A stretch of 13,074 bases of DNA from the NCBI GenBank assembly GCA_017483425.1, contig JAFUWM010000069.1, positions 1 to 13,074 of the forward strand, written 5' to 3'. This DNA is from Lachnospiraceae bacterium (GTDB taxonomy: Bacteria; Bacillota; Clostridia; Lachnospirales; Lachnospiraceae). The notes under the pieces were generated by a model. It was not told the DNA's origin, did not search any database, and saw nothing but the letters and a program-made list of their open reading frames with translations. The stretch's first letter is position 1; each line of letters begins with the position of its first letter. A program made the position numbers and the translations under genes. This document shows, piece after piece, positions 5,651-11,914 of the stretch.

Positions 5651-7546
5651 TTAACGTACCATTAGCGCCCTTATCGCGTTCAGGACGCAGAGTATCATAA
5701 CTCCGACGTCGGCAAAAACCGCTATCCACATTCCGGCAAGCCCCAGAGCCGAGAGCAGCAGGCAGATAAGCTTTATCCCTATGGCAAAGACTATGTTTTC
5801 CTTAACTATCCGCAGACATTTCTTTGCGATCCGTATGGCATCCGCTATCTTTACCGGATCATCGTCCATGAGGACGACATCAGCGGCCTCTATCGCGGCA
5901 TCCGATCCCATGGCGCCCATGGCTATACCGATATCGGCGCGTGACAGCACAGGGGCGTCATTTATGCCATCTCCCGCAAAGGCAAGCTTTCCTTTTCCCT
6001 GCTTTGAGGATATCAACCGATCGACTATGTCCACCTTATCTGCCGGAAGAAGCTCTGAATGCACCTCATCTATATGAAGCTCTGACGCAACCTTGTCCGC
6101 TATCTTTGAGGCGTCGCCCGTTAGCATGACAGTCTTTTTGACACCGCAGGCTCTAAGTCGGTGGATGGCTTTTCCGGAATCAGGCTTAATGATATCTGAT
6201 ATTACTATATGTCCTGCGTACTGTCCGTCTATCGAGACATGAATGACTGTCCCGACGTCATCAGGACACTCTACATAGAAAGCTCCGACTGCCCTCATCA
6301 GCTTCGTGTTGCCGACCGCGATTTTTCTTCCGTCAACGGTCGCCTTTATTCCCTGTCCGGCTATCTCCTCTATAGCGGAAACCCTTGAACTGTCAGGCTC
6401 GCCGCCGTAAGCTCTCCTGAGACTTTGACTTATAGGATGTGTGGAGGCATATTCTGCGAGGGCGGCTATTTCGATAAGCTCTTTTTCCTCAATAGGACAG
6501 TGATGTACAGCATCGACCTCAAAGTTACCCTGGGTAAGGGTTCCGGTCTTGTCGAACACTACGGTATCCACTTCTGACAGAGTTTCCAGATAGTTGGAGC
6601 CTTTTACGAGTATCCCTGCGTGGCTTGCTCCTCCGATGCCTGCAAAAAAGGTCAGGGGGATCGATACCACCAGTGCGCAGGGGCAGGATATTACGAGAAA
6701 TGAAAGAGCCCTGTATACGAAGCTTCCCCACATCGGATCAGCTCCCATGACGAACATACGGAATAAAGGGGGAAGTATGACAAGGACAAGGGCTGAATAA
6801 ACAACTGCGGGGGTATAGATCCTCGCGAATTTTGTAATGAAATTTTCTGATCTAGACTTGAGTGAGGAGGCATTCTCCACGAGATCAAGTATCTTTGATA
6901 CGGTTGACTCACCGAATTCCTTTGTGGTTTTTATCCGCAGAGGACTTGTGAGATTGATGCAGCCTGATATGACTTCGTCGCCCTCGATGATATTTCTCGG
7001 CAGGCTCTCACCCGTCAGGGCAGCGGTATCAAGTGTGCCTGAACCTGAGACTACTATACCGTCTATCGGGATCTTTTCACCGGGTTTTACATATATCACG
7101 GTTCCGGTCTCCACCTCATCCGGGTCGACCTGCTCTATGCTGCCGTCAGTTTCAATATTGGCATAATCAGGCCGGATGTCCATGAGCTCGGAAATATTGC
7201 GGCGGCTCTTCCCTACAGCGACACTCTGGAACCATTCTCCGGTCTGGTAAAACAGCATGACAGCTACGGCCTCGACATAGTCTCCGGTCTGACCGTTCAG
7301 ATCCTTATATACAGCAAGTACGATAGCGCCCAGTGTCGCTATGCACATGAGGAGGGATTCGTCCATGGGCTGACGGTTCTTTATGCCCTTAAAGGCCTTG
7401 CGCAGTACATCATATCCTATTAAAAGATAAGGGATCATATAGAGGACAAAACGCACTGTCCCCCGAACCGGTACGAAATGCAGACCTGTAAGGAGAGCTG
7501 CAGCTGCAAGTATCCTGTACAGTGTCCGCTTTTGTTTTTTATTCAT
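5651..7546 (-). CDS. P1B-type heavy-metal ATPase (Zn/Cd/Pb exporter), without HMA domain
   Basis: A 631-residue membrane pump that exports divalent soft metals using ATP. Phosphorylation motif D332-KTGT, actuator T178-GES, metal-site C288-P-C290 in a membrane helix, H370-P of the nucleotide domain and GDGINDAP (525-532) are all intact. Other membrane residues match the ZntA/CadA group: the GEW motif with E104, K592 and D613 (K and D 21 residues apart, as in ZntA), which favours Zn2+/Cd2+/Pb2+ over Cu+. The protein starts almost directly with membrane helices (about 9-45); the usual N-terminal HMA domain is missing here and encoded by the preceding gene, which overlaps it by 4 bases (ATGA). 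It should be co-expressed with that gene under the ArsR-type repressor. A weak inverted repeat (AGCTT/AAGCT, 5635-5649) lies in the convergent gap. Confidence 0.95.
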   Translation of the reverse strand: MNKKQKRTLYRILAAAALLTGLHFVPVRGTVRFVLYMIPYLLIGYDVLRKAFKGIKNRQPMDESLLMCIATLGAIVLAVYKDLNGQTGDYVEAVAVMLFYQTGEWFQSVAVGKSRRNISELMDIRPDYANIETDGSIEQVDPDEVETGTVIYVKPGEKIPIDGIVVSGSGTLDTAALTGESLPRNIIEGDEVISGCINLTSPLRIKTTKEFGESTVSKILDLVENASSLKSRSENFITKFARIYTPAVVYSALVLVILPPLFRMFVMGADPMWGSFVYRALSFLVISCPCALVVSIPLTFFAGIGGASHAGILVKGSNYLETLSEVDTVVFDKTGTLTQGNFEVDAVHHCPIEEKELIEIAALAEYASTHPISQSLRRAYGGEPDSSRVSAIEEIAGQGIKATVDGRKIAVGNTKLMRAVGAFYVECPDDVGTVIHVSIDGQYAGHIVISDIIKPDSGKAIHRLRACGVKKTVMLTGDASKIADKVASELHIDEVHSELLPADKVDIVDRLISSKQGKGKLAFAGDGINDAPVLSRADIGIAMGAMGSDAAIEAADVVLMDDDPVKIADAIRIAKKCLRIVKENIVFAIGIKLICLLLSALGLAGMWIAVFADVGVMILCVLNAIRALMVR

Positions 7547-7761
7547 AGAAATATCTCACAGTCGTCTTCGACTTTTTTGCAGTTTTCAAGCACTCTTGGC
7601 ATTACTTCCTTTGGATCGGCTCCGTCCTCGAATTCCACGTTCATCTTGAGCATCATGAAATTAACAACGGCATCCTTTACTCCCTCGGTCTTTTTTGTGG
7701 CTTCTTCCATCTTTGCGGCGCAGTTTGCGCAGTCAACGTCGATCTTATAACTCTTTTTCAT
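7543..7761 (-). CDS. Stand-alone HMA metal-binding protein
   Basis: A 72-residue heavy-metal-associated domain: MKKSYKIDVDCANCAAKMEE carries the metal loop D10-C11-A-N-C14, followed by the KTEGVKDAVVNF segment typical of HMA beta-alpha-beta folds. In CadA/ZntA pumps this domain is fused to the N-terminus of the ATPase; here it is separate and overlaps the ATPase start by 4 bases, so it can be made in similar or greater amounts. DCANCA resembles the Zn/Cd group rather than the MxCxxC of copper domains. A third cysteine in the acidic tail (EDDCEIFL) could add a ligand. It may deliver or hold metal for the pump (inference). AAGGAG sits about 8 bases upstream of the ATG. Confidence 0.92.
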   Translation of the reverse strand: MKKSYKIDVDCANCAAKMEEATKKTEGVKDAVVNFMMLKMNVEFEDGADPKEVMPRVLENCKKVEDDCEIFL

Positions 7762-7792
7762 GTCAAGACTCCTTTTCGCTCAATTATCTCTT

Positions 7793-7820
7793 ATCATATA
7801 AAGATGATTTGATTTAACAA
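7793..7820 (-). promoter_or_regulatory. Leftward promoter of the HMA/metal ATPase genes
   Basis: Read on the - strand: -35 TTGTTA (7820-7815), 16-base spacer, -10 TATGAT (7798-7793). The -35 lies within one arm of the 12-4-12 palindrome, so repressor binding would block it. A leader of about 25 bases, including AAGGAG, precedes the HMA start. Confidence 0.72.
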
Positions 7821-7842
7821 TTAAACGATTGTTTAATTGTTA
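7815..7842. promoter_or_regulatory. 12-4-12 palindromic operator for the ArsR/SmtB repressor
   Basis: TAACAATTAAAC (7815-7826), spacer GATT, GTTTAATTGTTA (7831-7842): a perfect 12-bp inverted repeat midway between divergent genes. ArsR/SmtB operators are AT-rich imperfect palindromes, usually 12-2-12, with similar AAAC/GTTT cores. It covers the -35 elements of both divergent promoters, so one bound dimer (or two) could silence both the efflux genes and the regulator. Confidence 0.88.
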
Positions 7843-7857
7843 TGTTTATATTATACT
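7829..7857 (+). promoter_or_regulatory. Rightward promoter of the ArsR-type regulator
   Basis: TTGTTT (7829-7834), 17-base spacer, TATACT (7852-7857). The -35 is part of the palindromic operator, implying autorepression. The start near 7864 leaves a short leader with AGGAGA (7865-7870). Confidence 0.72.
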
Positions 7858-7885
7858 AATACATAGGAGATGTCAATATATAAAT

Positions 7886-8251
7886 ATGAAGCTGCCGCAC
7901 GATCACGGAAATTGTGAGTGTTCTGAAAATCTGATAGAGAAAATGCCGAGCCTGGAGGGTTTTTCTATCGCGTCTGATATATTCAAGCTTTTGGGAGACG
8001 CGAACAGAGTCAAGCTTTTCTGGCTTCTTTGTCATACAGAGGAGTGCGTGACGGATCTCGCCGCCATGATGGATATGTCATCGCCTGCGTTGTCGCATCA
8101 TCTTCGCTTCCTTAAGGCTTCAGGCCTCATAGTATCAAGACGTGAGGGCAAGGAGGTTTTCTACAGGAGTGCGGATACCGAGTTCTCGGACATGCTGCAT
8201 CATATAATAGAAGACGTGGTAGAGATAGCCTGCCCGGATAAATTCTCATAA
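7886..8251 (+). CDS. ArsR/SmtB-family metal-responsive repressor
   Basis: A 121-residue dimeric winged-helix repressor expected to release DNA when it binds Zn/Cd/Pb. The family core FKLLGDANRVKLFWLL (33-48) and the recognition region DLAAMMDMSSPALSHHLRFLKASGLI (57-82) are clear. The N-terminus is metal-ligand rich (H5, H7, C10, C12), and C54 lies at the CadC-like position in the ECVTDL helix, together suggesting an alpha3N-type sensor. The alpha5 zinc site of SmtB/CzrA (D-x-H...H-x-x-E/H) keeps its spacing but reads D97, E99, D110, E113, lacking both histidines. It is divergent from the efflux genes and shares their operator. ATG 7886 is chosen because the homology begins here, though AGGAGA is a rather long 15 bases upstream; a longer in-frame start would precede the predicted transcript start. 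Confidence 0.93.
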   Translation: MKLPHDHGNCECSENLIEKMPSLEGFSIASDIFKLLGDANRVKLFWLLCHTEECVTDLAAMMDMSSPALSHHLRFLKASGLIVSRREGKEVFYRSADTEFSDMLHHIIEDVVEIACPDKFS

Positions 8252-8258
8252 TCGTCAA

Positions 8259-8283
8259 AAAGTGTTCACAAAACAGACACTTT
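8259..8283 (+). repeat. Short inverted repeat between the repressor and VTC genes
   Basis: AAAGTGT (8259-8265) and ACACTTT (8277-8283) form a 7-bp stem with an 11-base loop in the 72-base gap. No T run follows, so it is a weak terminator at best; it could be an operator for the downstream operon. A possible -10 (TATTCT, 8286-8291) follows, without a convincing -35. Confidence 0.45.
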
Positions 8284-8323
8284 GATATTCTATCATTTCA
8301 ACTTATTAAATGAGGATGGGTGA

Positions 8324-9019
8324 ATGCCTATGGGAGAAAAGAAAGAAAAGCATTACAGGCATGAGTGGAAGCATGAGATAACCTATGCTGATCTGTTGGC
8401 CATAAGGATGAGGATGAGTACGGTAGCTATACCGGATCCTCACACGGTGGACGGGAAATATCTCATACGGAGCCTGTATTTTGATAACAGCAAAGACAAG
8501 GCGCTGAGGGAAAAGATCGACGGCGTGAATATGCGCGAGAAGTTCCGCATCAGGTATTATAATCTTGACCCGTCGATCATACATCTGGAAAAGAAAAGCA
8601 AGGTGAACGGGCTTGGAACCAAGTACAGCGCAAATCTTTCGGCGGATGAGGCTCAGAAGATCGTTGACGGGGATATCGACTGGATGCTGGGCAGCGGAAG
8701 GCCTCTTATCGAGGAGCTTTACTGTAAGATGTGTTATCAGGGAATGAAGCCCATGACGATCGTGGATTATACAAGGGAGCCTTTTATTTACGGCCCGGGT
8801 AATGTACGGGTTACGCTCGACTATGATATACGGACGGGATTAAACAGTACGGACTTCCTGAATCCCGGGTGCGTGACGATACCGGCAGGTGATGCGCCTA
8901 TAATATTGGAAGTAAAATGGGACGCGTATCTTCCCGATATCATAAGAGACGCCGTTCAGCTTAAGGGCTGCAGGGTGGGAGCGTTTTCAAAATACGCGCA
9001 ATGCAGGATATACGGATGA
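8324..9019 (+). CDS. VTC-domain protein, probable polyphosphate polymerase
   Basis: A 231-residue protein made of a single VTC domain, a member of the triphosphate tunnel metalloenzyme superfamily. In yeast the VTC4 domain forms polyphosphate from the gamma-phosphate of ATP. Tunnel-type basic and acidic residues are in place: KHE (16-18), SLYFDN (50-55), K73-F-R75-I-R77, H87-LEKKSK93, GTKY (98-101), VDYTR151, VR162-VTLD, ILE196-VK198-WD and S222-K223-YAQCR. No SPX domain or membrane segment is present, so membrane coupling must come from a partner, most simply the DUF4956 protein encoded next. ATG 8324 is preceded by GAGG (8312-8315, 8 bases away); a second ATG at 8330 is possible. Bacterial VTC proteins are largely uncharacterised, so the product (polyphosphate or another phosphoanhydride) is inferred. 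Confidence 0.9.
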   Translation: MPMGEKKEKHYRHEWKHEITYADLLAIRMRMSTVAIPDPHTVDGKYLIRSLYFDNSKDKALREKIDGVNMREKFRIRYYNLDPSIIHLEKKSKVNGLGTKYSANLSADEAQKIVDGDIDWMLGSGRPLIEELYCKMCYQGMKPMTIVDYTREPFIYGPGNVRVTLDYDIRTGLNSTDFLNPGCVTIPAGDAPIILEVKWDAYLPDIIRDAVQLKGCRVGAFSKYAQCRIYG

Positions 9020-9059
9020 TAACATATAAAAACCAAATAAAAAATAAAGGAGAAAGAAC

Positions 9060-9731
9060 ATGACATTCAGCGACATTTTCAAATCAAGTTTTCTGGAGAA
9101 CGTTACAAGCGTAAGCCCGTTTGATATGGTATTGGCCATGATACTGGCTTTTGCCGTGGGAGTATTTATCTTCCTTATTTATAAGAAGACATATTCAGGA
9201 GTAATGTTTTCATCAAGCTTCGGCGTGACCCTGGTTGCTCTTACGATGATCACCACATTTGTGATACTTGCGGTTACGAGCAACGTGGTTCTGTCACTCG
9301 GTATGGTCGGCGCGCTCTCTATCGTGCGTTTCCGTACGGCGATAAAGGAGCCTCTTGACATAGCTTTTCTTTTCTGGGCTATAGCGGCAGGCATAGTGCT
9401 GGCAGCGGGGCTTATTCCGCTGGCGGTCTTCGGAAGCGTGATAATCGGAGTGATCATTCTGATATTCGCTAACCGCAAGGAAGCAGCGGATCCCTATATC
9501 GTTGTCATACATTGCGACGGATCCGAGAGTGAGAAGAAAGCCTTTGAGTATCTTTCCGGCAAGACAAAGAAGTGCGTAGTAAAGAGCAAGACGGCACGCA
9601 AAGGCTCAGTCGAGGTAAATGCGGAGATAAGACTTAATGATGACAATACTGATTTCATAAATGAACTGTCAGAGCTGCCCGGAGTAGAAAGCGCAGTTCT
9701 GGTCTCATACAACGGCGACTACATGGGGTAA
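9060..9731 (+). CDS. DUF4956 membrane protein
   Basis: A 223-residue integral membrane protein. Membrane segments are likely at about residues 22-42, 53-74, 100-117 and 119-138. Between the second and third lies the signature GALSIVRFRTAIKEP (84-98), a conserved basic loop typical of DUF4956. Residues 140-223 form a soluble domain with alternating strands and helices (PYIVVIHCDG...VNAEIRLNDDN...LPGVESAVLVSY), likely cytosolic and ferredoxin-like. The family has no established function, but its genes are known to lie beside VTC-domain genes, suggesting that it anchors the VTC enzyme or moves its product (inference). AGGAGA lies 8 bases upstream of ATG 9060. The gap to the VTC gene is 40 bases without a terminator. 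Confidence 0.9.
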   Translation: MTFSDIFKSSFLENVTSVSPFDMVLAMILAFAVGVFIFLIYKKTYSGVMFSSSFGVTLVALTMITTFVILAVTSNVVLSLGMVGALSIVRFRTAIKEPLDIAFLFWAIAAGIVLAAGLIPLAVFGSVIIGVIILIFANRKEAADPYIVVIHCDGSESEKKAFEYLSGKTKKCVVKSKTARKGSVEVNAEIRLNDDNTDFINELSELPGVESAVLVSYNGDYMG

Positions 9732-9738
9732 TAAGAGG

Positions 9739-9793
9739 TTCGGGATACAGAGCGCATTTCTTGCTTGCAAGAAAATGCGATATGTATTCCGAA
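9739..9793 (+). repeat. Long near-perfect hairpin between the DUF4956 and surface-protein genes
   Basis: The outer stem TTCGGGATAC (9739-9748) pairs with GTATTCCGAA (9784-9793) over 10 positions with one G-U. After a 4/4 internal loop, an inner stem CGCATTTCTTGC (9753-9764) pairs with GCAAGAAAATGCG (9767-9779), with one bulged base. The whole is about 55 bases long, fills most of the gap, and ends 23 bases before the AGGAG of the next gene. No T run follows, so it is not a standard terminator; an RNA stability or processing element is more likely. Confidence 0.85.
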
Positions 9794-9826
9794 CAATCCG
9801 TATCTTATAAGGAACAGGAGTATTAT

Positions 9827-11914
9827 ATGTCCACCAGCAAATACATCGACCGTATCTGCGTGATCATAACGATATGCGCTGTGATCCTTACCGCCGTTTT
9901 TATGAACGGGAAGGCGATAGGTATTCAGGCCATAGTTGACGAAGATGCGGAGAGTTACGAAGGAACTGAATATTTCACGGCAAATGACATGAACAGCTCA
10001 TGGGATACGGACGGGGCGGTTCTCATCGACTTAATGGGAGATAATGCCACGATAGAGGGCAACGGAGCGTACTTTTATGATGGCGACCTTTATATTACAG
10101 GCGCAGGGAAATACGTGATCGGAGGAGTCAGCTACGGGAGCATAATCGTAGACGCTTATGAATCGTCAAAGGTATATATCCTGCTTGATATGGTGGATAT
10201 CAACTGCAAGGATGATGCGGCATTCAAGGTTGAGCAGGCTGATAAAGTGTTTCTGACACTTGCGGAGGGGAGCAGCAATTATTTCACCAGCGGAGAGGAG
10301 TATTCTGAAGAAGCTCTCGCAGATGGTGTTACAGGAGCCATATTCTCCCATGATGACCTCACCATAAACGGCAGCGGTTCACTTACTGTGACAGCGGGAT
10401 ACAAGCACGGTATAGTCGGAAAGGATGATGTAGTTATCACCGGTGGGACGATCAGCGTATCGGCACCCGGTGACGGCATACGTGCGAATGACAGTCTGCG
10501 CGTCATGGAAGCGGATATTACAGTAGATGCGGGAGATGACGGCGTGGTCATAAACCATGAGGGCGGATACTTCTATATGGAGTCGGGAAGCCTTGATGTC
10601 ACAAGCGCGGATGACGGATTCCATTCCGCCGGAGACGTGACGGTCGCAGGCGGTGATATTACCATATCCGCGGATGATGACGGCATACATTCGGATACGG
10701 CGTTTTCCATAACAGGGGGAACGGTCACGATCAGCAAATGCTATGAGGGAATAGAGGCGGTCACTATCGATATAGACGGAGGAGATACCCTGATCTATCC
10801 TACTGATGACGGATTAAATGCTAACGGGGGCTCGGGCGACATGTTCGGTATGGGCGGCGGAGGCTTCGGCGGCATGGGAGGTCACGGCATGAGCGGCAAC
10901 TTCGTATCGGGAAATGAAGTCAGCGGAAATCGTGCAGATATGCAGGGTAAGATGCCTGATATGGAGTTCCCGGATGATTTTGATCCGCAGGAGGGATTTA
11001 CCGCGGCCAGCGCGAATAATACCGCCACAGATGATGATACGGAGGAAGAAGAAACATATGTCCATATAAGCGGAGGAACGCTTACGATCATAAACGATTC
11101 AGGACAGGATGCGGACGGCATTGACTCAAACGGCGATATTATCATCACCGGTGGCACAGTCAGGGTGAGCCTTGTAAATAACGGAAACAACAGCGCTCTT
11201 GATTATGGAAGCGAATCCGGCGGTGTAGCGGAGATCAGCGGCGGAAATGTCATTGCATGCGGCAATTATTCCATGGCGGAGCAGTTTGACTCTTCATCAG
11301 CCCAGGCGTCAATACTTTATACCTACAGTGAAGGTGCCGAAGCAGGGACTACGGTGGCTCTTGAGGACGCAGACGGAAATGTTATAATGTCATATGAAGT
11401 ACCGCAGACATTTTCTTCCATGAACATGAGCTGTCCTGAGCTTAAGGTGGGCGAAACATATCTGGTGGTCATAGGAGATAATGTAGAGGAAATAACCATT
11501 GATGAGATATCGGCTTCCTACGGCGATGCGGTAAGCGGCGGATTCGGGGGAAACATGAATTTCGGCGGTATGCAGTCAAGGGGTGATTTTGGCGGCTTCG
11601 GCGGACGCGGAGGCCACGGAAGACGCGGTGATTCCGTTTCATCTGATATGTCCGGGATGCCACCGGGCATGGATGGTTCCGGAAACGGAAATATGCAGAT
11701 GCTTTCCGGTAACGGTGGTATGCCGGGAGGAGAGCGTATGGGAGAAAGCGAAGCGGCAGAAGAGGATGAGGATGCATCAGAAGCGTTTGTGGTGGCGGGA
11801 CAATCCTTATCTGAGTTTGATTCGGATACTTGGGCGGCTCTTGCGGCGTCAATAGCTGCTCTGGCAGCGGGCATAGGGATCGCATTATGGTATAAGCGCA
11901 GACACAGGACATGA
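9827..11914 (+). CDS. Surface beta-helix protein, carbohydrate-binding (DUF4353-like), Met/Gly-rich
   Basis: A 695-residue exported protein. A hydrophobic segment (residues 10-26) acts as signal or anchor, and a C-terminal membrane helix (669-688) followed by KRRHRT can hold it in the membrane; there is no LPXTG motif. Residues about 65-335 and 405-480 carry a right-handed beta-helix pattern with a recurring D-G-I-x-S/A-N/D turn near 216, 238, 263, 285, 307, 328 and 430, about 22 residues apart, as in the bacterial carbohydrate-binding family DUF4353. Two low-complexity Met/Gly-rich stretches (334-382 and 571-636, e.g. GGGGFGGMGGHGM) interrupt or follow the helix, and an acidic patch (641-652) precedes the anchor. 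ATG 9827 is chosen for AGGAG 6 bases upstream; earlier in-frame starts fall in the hairpin. The ligand is unknown; its operon links it to the VTC/DUF4956 pair. Confidence 0.85.
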   Translation: MSTSKYIDRICVIITICAVILTAVFMNGKAIGIQAIVDEDAESYEGTEYFTANDMNSSWDTDGAVLIDLMGDNATIEGNGAYFYDGDLYITGAGKYVIGGVSYGSIIVDAYESSKVYILLDMVDINCKDDAAFKVEQADKVFLTLAEGSSNYFTSGEEYSEEALADGVTGAIFSHDDLTINGSGSLTVTAGYKHGIVGKDDVVITGGTISVSAPGDGIRANDSLRVMEADITVDAGDDGVVINHEGGYFYMESGSLDVTSADDGFHSAGDVTVAGGDITISADDDGIHSDTAFSITGGTVTISKCYEGIEAVTIDIDGGDTLIYPTDDGLNANGGSGDMFGMGGGGFGGMGGHGMSGNFVSGNEVSGNRADMQGKMPDMEFPDDFDPQEGFTAASANNTATDDDTEEEETYVHISGGTLTIINDSGQDADGIDSNGDIIITGGTVRVSLVNNGNNSALDYGSESGGVAEISGGNVIACGNYSMAEQFDSSSAQASILYTYSEGAEAGTTVALEDADGNVIMSYEVPQTFSSMNMSCPELKVGETYLVVIGDNVEEITIDEISASYGDAVSGGFGGNMNFGGMQSRGDFGGFGGRGGHGRRGDSVSSDMSGMPPGMDGSGNGNMQMLSGNGGMPGGERMGESEAAEEDEDASEAFVVAGQSLSEFDSDTWAALAASIAALAAGIGIALWYKRRHRT

